A stretch of 64,000 bases of DNA from Pyropia yezoensis (Eukaryota; Rhodophyta; Bangiophyceae; Bangiales; Bangiaceae), in contig CM020618.1 in assembly GCA_009829735.1 (NCBI GenBank), forward strand, positions 13,312,568-13,376,567, read 5' to 3'. Numbering within the stretch: position 1 is the first letter of the stretch; every line of letters starts with the position of its first letter. Positions 38,535-49,192 of this stretch are shown here, one piece after another. The notes beneath the pieces are model-generated. The model was not told where the DNA came from and made no database searches. It saw nothing but the letters and a program-made list of their open reading frames with translations. The position numbers and the translations under genes were made by a program.

Positions 38535-41492
38535 CTAGTCCACCTCCACCACCGCCATCTCCACGGCAGCCGGCGGGCTCTCCCCGAGCCTCCGCCGCTT
38601 GGACGGCGGGTCCCCCCCGACGGCGCCGGCCGCCGCCGTTGCCGCCGCCGCCGCCGAGGGCGCTGCAGCAGCGCCGGCCGCCGCGGGGGTAGCTATTGCC
38701 ACCCCTCCCGCCGCCGCCGCCTCCGCAGCAGCAGTCACCGCCGCCGCCGCTGGCCGCGCGGCGGCCGGTCCTGGCGGTTGCACTGCCGGTGGGGCGGCGG
38801 CGGCGGCGGCGGAGGCGGCGGAGGCGGCGGAGGCGGCGGCCGCCACCGCGACAGGGGGGCCCGGCACTGGCGCGGGGGAGGGGCGCTTGGGCTTGCGCCG
38901 CGGCACAACCTTGACTGCCGTGGGGGTCCCCCCCGCCGCTGCGGGCCGGGCGGTGGTGCCGGCAGCCGCGGCGGCGGCCGCCCCGTTGGCCGCCGCCTCG
39001 GCGGGTATTTTGGGCGGCGCGCCCGACGCCGCCGCGGACGCTGCCTGTGCGGCTGCAGCGCCGGTGGGTGGCACGCCCACCACCCGCCGCCGCCACGACG
39101 CGGCGGCATCCAGCGGGAGGGCGGCGCCCAGGTCGGCCACCCCGAACTCCACCACCGACACGCAGCCGTCGAGGGAGGCGGCGTAGAGGCGGCTGCCGTC
39201 GGCCGCCCACGCAACGTCGGTGAGGGGCGCGTAGTGGAGGCCCCGGATGGAAGCGAGCACCCGCCCCGCGACCGCAGTGGGGGTGAGGGTGGGGGTGCCC
39301 GCCCATTCGTGCCTGCCGCCGTCGGCTCCGTCTCCCGTGTCGCACACGTACAGCGCGTCCGCACACGCAATGGCAAACACCATGCGCACGTCCGGGGTTG
39401 CCAAGGACCCCAGGGGGGGGGCGGCGGCCTCCCCAACCGACACGGCAGCCGCCGGCGCCGTAGCGGACTTGTCAGGGTCGGGAGGGGCGAGGCGGCCCGC
39501 AACTGTGTCGCCGCCGCTGGGCGCGCCGCTAGCAGACCCTGCTGGCATGGCCTTGCCCGCCTCGGCAGCCATCCTGGGAGGGGGTCTTCTGCGGCAGCGC
39601 AGAAAGGGCGTTGGGCAAAAGCGAACCGCCACCGCCGGGGAGGCGAGCCCCGTGACGTGCGCAGCTGGGCGGGAGTGGTCGCCGCCCGCAAAGATGTGGA
39701 CAGCGTGGCCGCCCCCAGCTGCCACCGCAGGCGCGCCATCGCTGCCCTTTTCCACAGCCGCCACCGCCGGGACGGTAGGCGACGAGGGGGATCGAGGCGC
39801 TGCCGCCGCCGACGCCGCTCCTGCCTCCACCCCTGCCGCCGCCGCTCCTGCCGCCCCCGCCACCCCAGCAGCAGCAGTCACTGGTGTGCCCACGTCACTG
39901 GCAGGGACGCTCCCCGGCGGCAGCCCCATTCCCGCAGGACATACCAGCCAGTCGCCGTCGGGAGACCATGCGAGGCGACGGAAAAAGGTGCGCACCCCAT
40001 CTCCAGCAAACAGACGTCGCTCCTTGGGCTCCCGCCCCGCCGTCGCCGCAGCGCCGCCCGTTGGGGGACACTCGGCAGCCGACGCTGTCGTGCCGCCGCA
40101 GCCTGGGGTGCCGCCACCGCCCAGGGACAGGCCCGGAGTGGCGACAACGGGTACCGCCGTATCGCCCAACACACACTCCCTCGCAGCGGGTGTGGGTTCC
40201 CCAGTCAAACCAGGCCACGGACAAGTGGCCACTGGCACCCGGGCGGCTGTCGCAGCGGCCGCCGTAGCCGCCACGGCCGCCACAGAGGCGACGGTGCTAC
40301 CGACCGGCACAGGTGGCGGTGGGGGCGGCGGCGGCAGAGCAGCCTTGGCCGTTGCCGCCAGGAGGGTATAGGCCTCGCGCTTGCCCTCCGTGCCGCCCCG
40401 GCCATACACACGCAAGCTGCGGTCGCTCGACAGGGACGCGAGCATTCCGCCCGTCGGGTGCCACGCGACGCCCAACACGAATGATACGTGGCCGGTGAGC
40501 GACGCGACCGCCGTGCCGGCAACCGCGTCCCACACCACTACGCTGTTGTCCACCGACGCGGACGCGAGGCGGTCGCCCACTTCCGACCACGCCACGTCTT
40601 GCACGTCTTCAAGGTGCCGCCGCATCGTATGCAGCCGAGTCCACCGCTCCAATGGCCGCCCGTCGCCGCCGCCACCACTCGCCGCGGGCGTCGCGGGGGC
40701 TACAGCCGCCGGTACAACCACTAACGACGGCGTGACGGTCGCCGCGGGCACTACCGACGACGCCTGGGTCGTCGAGCCCGCTGTCGTTGGGACGGCGTCC
40801 CCCACATGGCCACCGTCCCCGCCGCCGCCGCCGCCACCGGCAGTAGCTGGGGCCGACGTGGTTGCAGCCCCTCCCGCCGTCGCCCCCCCCACTGGGGTCG
40901 CAACCCCTTCCAACGCAGCACCCGCCGACGGTGGCGGCGGCTGCGCTTCCCCCTCGTCAAGCCGCCATAGCATGACCACCCCCCCGTCAGCGCCCGTGGC
41001 GATCACCCCCCCGTGCGGGTGAAAGCGCGCCACATTGACAGTGGTGTTGTGGCCGACGAGGGAGGCAAGCCAAGTCACAGGGGGACTACGGGGCAGAGGG
41101 GGGGAGCGTGGGGCAGAAGCAGCGGCCGACCCATGCGCCACCTCTGGCGTCCCAGCAGAAGTACCTGCCGCCGCCGCCACGCCCGCAGGCCGCCTTGCCG
41201 TTTGTCCCGACACCGCCGCTGCCTCCGCCGAAGCCCCCGCCGCCTCATTGGCGACTGCGGCAGTCACGCAGGGGCCGCTCACCACAGCCGCCAGCGGCGC
41301 CCCATTCGCCTCCGCCGCGGCTGCCGACCCGCCGGCTGCCGCCAAAGGCACCTCACCGCTCGCCCCCACCCGCCACACGCGCACCTCCGTGTCGGCGCCG
41401 GCCGTCACCAGCCGCCCCGACGCGTGGCACACGTCCACGGCGTAGACTGCTTGGCGCGAGTGCCACGCCACTTCCAACGCTGTCGCGCGCAT
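38535..41492 (-). CDS. CHAF1B: chromatin assembly factor 1 subunit B (p60/FAS2)
   Basis: WD40 subunit of CAF-1, the histone chaperone that deposits H3-H4 on replicating DNA with PCNA. From ATG 41492 the start MRATALEVAWHSRQAVYAVD matches the FAS2/p60 N-terminus. Visible repeats: GRLVTAGADTEVRVWRV; LVGHNTTVNVARFHPHGGVI with GADGGVVMLWRL; RRHLEDVQDVAWSEVGDRLA with SVDNSVVVWDA; GHVSFVLGVAWHPTGGMLAS with SSDRSLRVY; then the family-specific GVRTFFRRLAWSPDGDWLV; and the late repeat TDVAWAADGSRLYAASLDG with VSVVEFG. Long Ala/Gly/Pro-rich linkers separate repeats and the last 200 residues are an Ala-rich tail ending near PSKRRRLGESPP. 985 aa compared with about 490-560 elsewhere. The in-frame extension to 41732 lacks similarity. 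No introns seen. Confidence 0.92.
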   Translation of the reverse strand: MRATALEVAWHSRQAVYAVDVCHASGRLVTAGADTEVRVWRVGASGEVPLAAAGGSAAAAEANGAPLAAVVSGPCVTAAVANEAAGASAEAAAVSGQTARRPAGVAAAAGTSAGTPEVAHGSAAASAPRSPPLPRSPPVTWLASLVGHNTTVNVARFHPHGGVIATGADGGVVMLWRLDEGEAQPPPPSAGAALEGVATPVGGATAGGAATTSAPATAGGGGGGGDGGHVGDAVPTTAGSTTQASSVVPAATVTPSLVVVPAAVAPATPAASGGGGDGRPLERWTRLHTMRRHLEDVQDVAWSEVGDRLASASVDNSVVVWDAVAGTAVASLTGHVSFVLGVAWHPTGGMLASLSSDRSLRVYGRGGTEGKREAYTLLAATAKAALPPPPPPPPVPVGSTVASVAAVAATAAAATAARVPVATCPWPGLTGEPTPAARECVLGDTAVPVVATPGLSLGGGGTPGCGGTTASAAECPPTGGAAATAGREPKERRLFAGDGVRTFFRRLAWSPDGDWLVCPAGMGLPPGSVPASDVGTPVTAAAGVAGAAGAAAAGVEAGAASAAAAPRSPSSPTVPAVAAVEKGSDGAPAVAAGGGHAVHIFAGGDHSRPAAHVTGLASPAVAVRFCPTPFLRCRRRPPPRMAAEAGKAMPAGSASGAPSGGDTVAGRLAPPDPDKSATAPAAAVSVGEAAAPPLGSLATPDVRMVFAIACADALYVCDTGDGADGGRHEWAGTPTLTPTAVAGRVLASIRGLHYAPLTDVAWAADGSRLYAASLDGCVSVVEFGVADLGAALPLDAAASWRRRVVGVPPTGAAAAQAASAAASGAPPKIPAEAAANGAAAAAAAGTTARPAAAGGTPTAVKVVPRRKPKRPSPAPVPGPPVAVAAAASAASAASAAAAAAPPAVQPPGPAAARPAAAAVTAAAEAAAAGGVAIATPAAAGAAAAPSAAAAATAAAGAVGGDPPSKRRRLGESPPAAVEMAVVEVD

Positions 41493-42969
41493 GACCCCAC
41501 CACGGAGAGGACGGGGGGGGGAGGGGGGGGAAAAGTGGGTGAAGGACGCCAGCTGCGGTACCGTAGATGGCCACGGCGGGCGCAGCCGACGACCACCCCC
41601 CCCCCCGACGGTTGCGGAGCGGGCGGTGGCAGTCCAGATCGCTCGCACGGTCGTGGATGGCCCAAGGGGGAGAGGATGGGGGCGGCAGCCGCGATGTCTA
41701 TCGATAGGGGGAAGAAGACGCCACGGCCGCACGGTATGGGATGACTTCGGCTGCAGGGGGTGAGGTCAGGGGGTGTCACCGGGCGCTTGCGGTCCACGAT
41801 GGGCGGCGTGAACGTCCCTGGCTTCGGCGGGCGCGGTGAGTCGGCCACGGTCGTTATGAGCGGCAGGCCTGGCCGCCACTCCCCAATGCGCGCCAACAAG
41901 CTGGATGCATGACTATGCCACTTGGCGCGAGTTTTGCAACAGTTCAGGATTTCCCTTGTTTGGAGGAAAGTACACCACGAATTCCTATTTCCTGGCGAGT
42001 GACTTCCCGCGAGCAAGCTCGGGGCCGAAAACAAGCCCGGTTAATGTACCCAACACGCAGAGTGCCGGGGTAGGATCCATACCAGGGCACTTCAAGCGTA
42101 TTTCAGTCAAGTGCGGTACGCGCGTATTTGTCAAGTGCATCTGGGTACGCGGTACGTAATTGCTCCAGGGGCACCCTAACACTCACTTGGCAAGTCAGAA
42201 GGGGGGGGGCGAGCGTATCGGATACGCCCTTGCCCAGCTTCCCAAGTGTAGTGCAGTCAATAGATACAATTAATTCATTCTCGTGCTAGCGCACAACTGG
42301 GGGCCTCCCTTTCATTTGCACTTCAAATTATAAGATCTGGATCGAGCGACGAGCGAATCGACCGCCGGCGCAAACGTTGATTCCAGGTCCTGAGCACGTC
42401 AGCAGTGCGTACTGGCGCCCCAGACGGCTCTGAAGTGCCACCAAACCAGCACAGAGCTGCCGTTCTCTACGTCAAGACATGACCAGGCACAGTAAAGCAG
42501 GGATGGCAGGTCTTCCGCTGCATGCAAGCAACCTGTGTAGCGCTATGAGCTCTACCGAGCTTTGGGACTGGTACAGTTATGTTTCAGTTCCTTCGTCACC
42601 TTTGGTCCGGCGCTCACCGCTACGGCCTCTGCCGCCGCTGGGGCAGTCGCCGTCCCAGCTGCTGTTTCTGCCTCCATTGATGCCGTCGCCCTCTTCGTGA
42701 CCACCGAGGCCCCTGGCACTCCCTTGAATCTGCATGTATACGCTCATGACGTACGCTTGCCACTTGCTTTATGTAGTACGCTTGGCCGGAGGTTCTGTTA
42801 GCGTATACGCTTGCTACGCACTCTTGATGACTGGCACGTATACTCACACTCTCTTTTGAAGAATCGGCCGCTGTCAGTCGGTGCCCGCTCTCACTTTCGT
42901 AATTTGGCCGGAGCCAGTACCCTTCGCTAAGCTCAAAATGCCACGCTAGAAGAGCTCTCATCTACAGTA

Positions 42970-43037
42970 AGGGGGGAGGATCTATACTGAGGGGGTCAGA
43001 TCCATACAAAGGGGAGGTAGGATCCATATCAAGGGAG
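42970..43037 (+). repeat. 20-22 bp tandem repeat, three copies
   Basis: Units at 42970-42989, 42990-43009 and 43010-43031 follow the pattern AGGGG, variable G/A, GATC(T/C)ATA and a short A/C end; a partial unit follows. A single similar unit (GGGGTAGGATCCATACCAGGG) occurs at 42067-42087, about 0.9 kb away. Confidence 0.8.
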
Positions 43038-43106
43038 TATCACGGCCCAAGGAAGCCCCTTTCTCAAAGAAGCTTCATTGAGAGGAAGGCCCGCCAAATC
43101 ATAAGC

Positions 43107-43547
43107 TCAGAAGAAGCCGCGCGCCATAAAGCGCCGGGATCGAACCTGAGCGCCAGCACCAGACACCCGGAATATATACTTCTTCAAGGCCCCTCGGGCG
43201 AGGTCGGACTTATTGAAGGCCCCTCGGGCAAGGTCGCACAGGACAGAGTCGCCGAGCCCCAAGAGGGCGTCCTCGCGCTCGGCCGTGCTGGCTCCCGACT
43301 GCAAGAGCGGGGTGCGCGTGACCAAGTACTAGGAAAGGAAGCTCTTGATCTTGCACTCAACGTTCTCAATGTCGCGCGTGCGCGCTGCCGCCCTGTCCTT
43401 GACATGCGTCGCCTCCGCAATCGCGGTCAGCATTGCAGTTGTAGCCTGGAGCTTACCAAGGTCCGTGCGCCTCGACCGGGACGCCACCCAGTACGTGGCG
43501 GCGGCGGTCAGAAGCTCGATGCACTTCTTGGGCATCCAGGTAAGCAA
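43107..43547 (-). pseudogene. coding remnant, unrecognised family
   Basis: Minus-strand sequence with protein-like, non-repetitive composition. One part reads MPKKCIELLTAAATYWVAS, then TDLGKLQATTAMLTAIAEAT; the next reads SGASTAEREDALLGLGDSVL, then DLARGAFNKSDLARGALKKY, an internal ten-residue duplication. The stretch is interrupted once between these parts and has no clear start or end, so a decayed gene or fragment is likely. No domain recognised. It could derive from a mobile element or a host gene family; no near copy exists in the window. Confidence 0.4.
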
Positions 43548-44350
43548 ACGCGAATTGGAGGGCGTCTTACGCTTGCCCTCCTAGGTCGGGAGCGTCTTGT
43601 CGGGAGTAGAAAGCGGGCGAGGGGGCGGGGGGCTGGAGTGGTCGTCACGGGCGTCGCGACAGCAGGACATCCGGGGGGCGCCACGGCAACAGCCGGGGAG
43701 GGCTTGAACGGCTGCTGCCGTACCTGGCTGCTGACGGTACTCAAGAGATTACCGCCTGCCGCTAGGAAACCTCGTGGCCGGCATGGGCGCGCCACTCCCA
43801 GTCCTTCCTCTCCACACCCCAACGACGCCCTGTCCGATGCATCAGCACTCGTCCCCCCCTCCTGACATGCCACCATCGGTCCGCATCACGAGCGCCACAG
43901 TACACGTCGGCTTGTCATCACCCGCAGTCACCGTCGAGAAGAGGCCTCCTCAAAGAGACCGGCCGCAGAGCTGCCGCCGCCCGCCATGATCAGTGCGACG
44001 GTCGGCCCGTCCGCGATCGTCAAGGTGAACCGCTGAGGGTAGTGTGGTTGCCCGCCAGAAGGCCTCGGCGCCCGGAGCCGCTGCCGTTATCGTCGGACGC
44101 CGTCGACAAGTACTGCACGCCCATCACGGACCATGATGGTGGTGGCTTCCGCACCATTGGTAGCTGGCCCCGCTCGCGCTCATTTGGCGCAAAGTGAAAG
44201 CAGTGCAGAGATAGCGCAGTCGACGTGCAGCGCGGATGCTATTCTCCGCCATCCCCCTCCCGCACTGTCCAACACGGAATTCAATACAGGCAGTACCTGT
44301 ACTTTGCTTTCTGCATCCTAATGTGGGCACCTGCCAAACAGAGGAATGGT

Positions 44351-44812
44351 CAATATTGCAGTTCCCCGAATATTGTCTCATGGAGACAAAAGCAACAGCG
44401 TGACAACAAGGTCATGAGCCAACCGCGTGCTGGGAGCTCGCAGCGGACCAATAGCGAGCTGTCTGGCTTTCCTTTTTGTCCAGCGATGATTGGCTGTAGT
44501 CGCGGCGGATCTGGTACCGAACGCTGGTTGGTCAGACAGGTGTTGTTTTCTCTCACGATCTCGGCGGATTTCCCCCTATCTCGGCCCGATCTACTCGAGA
44601 ACACTGGGAGAGGTCGCAGCTGGTTCATGCGATGCCTGCTCCCTTTTCGATGTGGGCAGAAATCATGAGAAAGTCTCAGATCGCACTATTTCCACACTAA
44701 CGCGGAGCACTTATTGGTCATTGTTGCGCCGTCCGAGGCATGCCATTGGCCTGTTGTGTGCCTGTTGTTGTTCATGTGGCCGTGAGACAAAATTCGGGGT
44801 ACTGCAATATCT
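44351..44812. promoter_or_regulatory. paired 30-base modules with CCAAT boxes upstream of the ABHD gene
   Basis: An inverted module at 44351-44380 and a direct one at 44784-44812 share GAGACAA(A/T)ATTCGGGG, then ACTGCAATAT. Between them lie CCAAT/ATTGG words at about 44450, 44486, 44712 and 44745. A third module copy lies at 345-373 upstream of eS28. A shared promoter element is inferred; a short dispersed repeat is the alternative. Confidence 0.5.
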
Positions 44813-45354
44813 GCACAGTCAGTGATGCGGCCAGACTATTCGAATCCAGCCAATCATCACCGGTTTTACCGACACAATGTCCAAAGTCCAGAAGTTGGCC
44901 AAAGTCATGATGACTTGCTCTCGCTTTCATTGAAGGACCATGCTGTAAACCGATGGTCCAATCAAGAGTCGCACCGGTGGTTGCCTTCCATACATCGCCT
45001 CCTGGAGCTACAGATTTTCCTCCGCGGCACGACGCTGACCAATCCACTGTAGGCCTCAGATGGTCCGCTGTGCGGCTCACTGGCGCCAACACACCAAACG
45101 ACCCTGCGTCACTGACAACGCGTAGAAACAGCAACGTCACAGTCGGGGCCGTCAAGAGAACCCGTCCCTCGCCACATCGGTCTGGGGAACGGGGTGCCTG
45201 CCCGTCTGCTCCCAGCCGCCACCCCTGCTCGACACCTGCCTCTTTCTTTACCCCCTCGCCTTTACCCACCTCTGCCGCGTCCGCGTGGCTGCCACTGTTC
45301 TCCCTCTGCGCGCCTCCACCCCCCCCCTTGCCCTTCTGGCCCCGCGCCCGCCGG

Positions 45355-46821
45355 ATGCTCCGTTTCGCTGCCGCAGCGCCGCGCCCCTCCCCCCCCTTCC
45401 CCATCACCCCCCTCTTTTTTGGCGGTAGCGCGTTTGCCCCCCCCCCCCCCGCGCGATCCTTGTCGGCCGCTTTTCTTCGGCGCCTTTGTTCCACCCGCCT
45501 CGCCATGGCCTCCGCCGCGGTGGATGTGGCGCCGCCGCCGACGACGCCGGCCACCTCTGCCGCCGCCGCCGCCGCCGCCGCCGCCGCGCCCGCGTCCATA
45601 GCCGCCGCGGCTGGCGCAGCGTCTGCCACCCCGGGCGCGGCGGCGGCGGTGGCGGCTGCCACTGCCGAGGCGGCGTCAACGGCGGCGGCGGCGGTCCCCG
45701 ACACGCCAGTCGCCGGCGACGGCGCGCGCTCACGTCGCGCCGCCTGCGGGCGGGCGGCCAAGCACGCTGCGTCACTGGAGGCGGCGCAGGCGACGCTGCT
45801 TGCCCTCCACACCACCGCCGCCCTCCACTGCCGGCGGGTTGTGCTGCCATCCGGGGAGTACCTGTCGACGTGCAGCGCCGGCCCCGTCGACGCGCCGCCG
45901 CTGGTGGTGGCCCACGGCTGGGGGGCCGGGCTCGGCCTGTTTGGCCGCAACATTGACGCCGCCGCCCAGTCGTACCGGGTGCACCTGGTCGACTGGCCGG
46001 GGTGTGGGGGCAGCAGTCGGCCGCCGCTGCCGCCCCCGTCCGCGGATGTGGACGCGAATGTGCGCGGCGCGGTCGACTACTTTGTGGAGCCCCTCGCCGC
46101 GTGGGCGCGCATCATGACGGCGGACGCGGCCGAGCCCGGCTTTAAGGGGCCCTTTCGACTGGCAGGCCACTCCCAGGGTGGCTACTTGGCAGCCGCCTAT
46201 GCCAGGCGGTACCCTGCCGACGTATCCCACCTCCTGCTCCTCTCCCCAGCGGGGGTTCCCGTTGGCCCCTCGGATGCAGAGCTCAACGCATCTCTGGCGG
46301 CCATGCCGTGGGGCCGTCGCACCCTCTTTGGCACCTTTCGGCGGCTGTGGCGGTCGGCTGTGACGCCCCAGTCCATCGTTCGCGCCGGCGGTTCAGCCGT
46401 CGGCCGCCCCCTCCTCACCAAGTACGTCACCGCCCGCTTCCCTTGGATGGACGGCCCCTCCTCTGCCGCTACCGCCGCTTACCTCTACGAGCTGTTTTCC
46501 GCGCCCGTCGGCTCCGAGGCCGCTATCGTGCGGCTGTTGCGGCCGGGGCTCTACGCCTACCGGCCGGCGGTGGAGTGGATCCCGTCCCTACGGATGCCGA
46601 CCACGTTTATGTACGGCGATGGCGATTGGATGGACTGGCGGGGGGGGGCGGCGGCGGTGGCGGCCATGCCCCCTGGGCTGGGGGAGGTGCTCAATGTGCC
46701 CGCTGCGGGACACTTTTTGTTTGTGGAGAACGCCGACGACTTTAATCGCCAGTTTGTGGGTGCCCTCCGCAGGGCGGACGCCGCGACTACGGCCGCGGGG
46801 GATGGGGGGAATTCCGCGTGA
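45355..46821 (+). CDS. alpha/beta hydrolase, ABHD4/ABHD5 (CGI-58) type
   Basis: Lipid-metabolic hydrolase of the ABHD4/5 family; the plant member acts as phospholipase and lysophosphatidate acyltransferase and controls lipid-droplet turnover. Hallmarks: HGWGAGLGLFGRNIDAA (oxyanion-side HG motif), VDWPGCGGSSRPP, nucleophile elbow GHSQGG with S273, TKYVTARFPWMDGPS, MYGDGDWMDWRGG with the likely catalytic Asp, and H453 in AAGHFLFVENADDFNRQF. The presence of Ser makes it ABHD4-like rather than the Ser-less ABHD5. The family HxxxxD acyltransferase motif reads HFLFVE here, ending in Glu. Start ATG 45355 gives a basic, Ser/Ala-rich leader (ARSLSAAFLRRLCSTRLAMA) that could target an organelle. A second ATG at 45505 in better context (CGCCATGG) would remove it; both are possible. 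488 aa; homologues about 350-420. Confidence 0.88.
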   Translation: MLRFAAAAPRPSPPFPITPLFFGGSAFAPPPPARSLSAAFLRRLCSTRLAMASAAVDVAPPPTTPATSAAAAAAAAAAPASIAAAAGAASATPGAAAAVAAATAEAASTAAAAVPDTPVAGDGARSRRAACGRAAKHAASLEAAQATLLALHTTAALHCRRVVLPSGEYLSTCSAGPVDAPPLVVAHGWGAGLGLFGRNIDAAAQSYRVHLVDWPGCGGSSRPPLPPPSADVDANVRGAVDYFVEPLAAWARIMTADAAEPGFKGPFRLAGHSQGGYLAAAYARRYPADVSHLLLLSPAGVPVGPSDAELNASLAAMPWGRRTLFGTFRRLWRSAVTPQSIVRAGGSAVGRPLLTKYVTARFPWMDGPSSAATAAYLYELFSAPVGSEAAIVRLLRPGLYAYRPAVEWIPSLRMPTTFMYGDGDWMDWRGGAAAVAAMPPGLGEVLNVPAAGHFLFVENADDFNRQFVGALRRADAATTAAGDGGNSA

Positions 46822-49192
46822 CCCCTTGTGGTCGACTCGGCGTTGGGCGGCGACGGGACGACGTCATCGTCGATCTGTGTACATTTCTTGTCCTTACCCC
46901 TTTGTTGTGAAGGTGTCCCTCGCATGGCGCGTACACGTATGGGGGGAGCAGGTTAGGGAGACCAGCTGGGGGGAGGCAGGAGCGGGGATCCCTCTTGCCT
47001 CTTGTATCATTGCTATTGGTCCGGTTTTTTTGTTTTTTGTGCCTACCGGCTGTCCCGAGCGTTGCAGTGGCCATGACGGCCGTGGTCGCAGGGCGGGTTG
47101 GATAGCGGGTGCTGAGACAGCCTGCCCCGTGGAGATGCTGCTGGTGCCGTAGCGTCGCAGCGTGTCATCCCCGAAGGGCCGCCCGCCCTATCGTTTTCGT
47201 ACAGGTGAGGCGGAGGACTAGACTTGGGAACAACAGTGGGGTGAGAAAGGGGGCCGGCATGGACGGCGACACCCCGCCGACTCGTTGACGCTACGGCCCG
47301 CACCCCTCTCCCTGTCGCGCGGCCGCCTCCCGCACAGCGCCCCTGCATCGAGCGGGCTGGGCAGGCTATCTGCCTCCCCTCAATATCCACCCCCTTTCCG
47401 CCGTGGCGAGCGGGGTTGTGCCGTTGGCGGCCTCGGCAGCGGCGGCAGCCGTCGCGGCTGTGGAGGGGCTTGTGCCATCGGCGGCCACGGCAGCAGCAGC
47501 GGCGGCGGCGGCGGCGGTTGCTGCGGCGGCACCAGTCGGCCCTGCTCGTATGGACGCGGGCGTGCACGCCTCTGGCTTGGCACGGCGCGTGTAGGCTTCC
47601 GCTTTGGCACGGCGGGGGAGGAGGACAGTCTCGTTTGGACGCGCGATTGGTACAGTACACTGCCGGGGTACGAACTGTAAACAATACTCCTCGCTATGGG
47701 ACAGGCACTGTCCCCCGGCTGGCAGCAGAGTTAAGTAGTGACTTGTGCCGCACGCGACGCTTCGGCATGAAAAGCCACACCCAACGCCGTCCTCCTCCCG
47801 CCCCCCCGGCTCTCTTCTTCACTCACCCGCCGGCAGCCTCCCATTCATGCGCAAGCCGCCAGCTGCTTCACCAGTCTACCCGCTGGAAGCTAAAGAGTTG
47901 GCTGCCGTGGGGGATGAGTCACGGCCCCCCCCAATCGCACCTCTGGTGGCCGCGGCTGCGTGACCGTTCCTCCCCGCCCTCCCCCCCCCCGCCTCCAGCA
48001 GGAGACTACCACAATAAGCCGCGGGCCTGAAAAAGGAACATAACAATGGCGAAAAGAACAGCAAATGAACGGGCGGCGAGCCACGCGCGGGTGTACTCCC
48101 CCCCACCGCACACCCCTCACGCAGTCCACAATTACCGGTACGGTATACCGTGCGCGCGAAACCCTCAGCCGAGATACGCCCCCCACACGCGTGAACGGTG
48201 GGCAACGACCGCCGGCAGCCGACGGCGCACCCCCCCCCACGGGGCTGTCAGTCGGCGGCCCGGGAGATGCACCACTGGTGTGGCCCAGATACAGTTCTAT
48301 AGGGTTTGGACACCCTTGTGGGGGGGATTTCGGTTCCACGTTGTCGTGCTCACCCTCCCCCCCCACCCCCCCAAACCCTCCCCTCCCCCCCCGGCCAACG
48401 CGCAGTGCGCACGCAAGCGGCGGGAGCCGTGCAGTTGAGGACCATTGCCCCAACCCCAGGATATTCATTCGCAAGGCCGCGCCCCCGTCGGATTCGGCGG
48501 CCGCCGACGGGGTGACTGCCGGGTTGCGCCAGTCACCAGCCCCCCAACCCCCCCCCCCCACCGAGGCCTCTCCGCACGCCCCCCCGCCCCCCCTCCCCCT
48601 TCTTCGTCACGCTCCACAGCGCCGCGCGACGCTGTCACCCCCACAAACCCTGCTGGCGTGGAGTCCGCCTGCCCAACTGGGGGTGTGGCCGGGGGGGGGG
48701 GGGGGACGGGAAAGGCACACCCACTGCTGGCCGTGGCGTGTGTCCCGCCGCGTTGCCGATTGCGGGTAGCCTGCCGCGCCGGCACCGTGCGAGCGGGGTG
48801 CGGACGTCGGCGGCGGCGACACCGCTGGCCCGCCAGCCGACGGGCAGACGCACCCGGGCGGGTAAACTGCCCGCCGGGCCGCCCCGCGCGCGAGTCCGTC
48901 CCCCCTCCCCAAACCCCCCACCGCCGCGCCGCGCCGGGGCCCCGCTCCCCATGCTGACCGCGCTCCACACCACTTGCCCCTCCTCCCCCCTATGCACCTC
49001 CCCCCCCACCGGCTCGCCCCGCCTTCCTCTTTTGCCCTATCCTCCCCGCGGCAGCCCCACCCGAGGCCGTCGGTGACGGCAGCCGCTCCCCCACCCCCCA
49101 CCTGACGCCGTCCTTCCCCGCCTCACCCCAGTACCAACCTCACCTCACAACCTCACCTCATCCCACCCCACCCGCCCTCTTCCCCTCCCCTC
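46822..49192. other. intergenic region without a recognised gene
   Basis: Between two + strand genes. It includes an Ala-codon-rich GGC tract at 47403-47560 and C-rich stretches at 48350-48400, 48540-48610 and 48960-49180. All open frames overlap others and none shows a domain. It includes the 3' UTR of the ABHD gene and the promoter of the next gene. Confidence 0.4.

Larger units (their letters stand above)
41493..45354. other. long divergent intergenic region with repeats
   Basis: Between CAF-1B (minus) and the ABHD gene (plus). From 41900 to 43100 and 44100 to 45000 the composition is near balanced. It contains a short tandem repeat (42970-43037) with a lone relative at 42067-42087, a coding remnant (43107-43547), two copies of the 30-base module seen at the left edge (44351-44380 inverted, 44784-44812), and eight CCAAT/ATTGG words between 44450 and 45050. 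The last 900 bp is the likely promoter of the ABHD gene. No tRNA was found. Confidence 0.5.

Noticed and set aside
35367-40484. Very long + strand open frame crossing the Pro-rich gene and CAF-1B
   Set aside because: Its second half is antisense to the clear CAF-1B WD40 gene. Long frames arise easily in very G+C-rich DNA because stop codons are rare.
43130-43165. GGTTCGATCC on the minus strand resembling a tRNA B box
   Set aside because: Flanks do not pair, and it lies within a protein-like remnant.
44835-44860. TTCGAATCC word resembling a tRNA T-loop
   Set aside because: No T-stem pairing and no D-arm or acceptor stem at the right distance.
47043-47684. Minus-strand Arg-rich frame of 213 codons
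   Set aside because: Complement of an Ala-codon-rich tract, with no motif or similarity.
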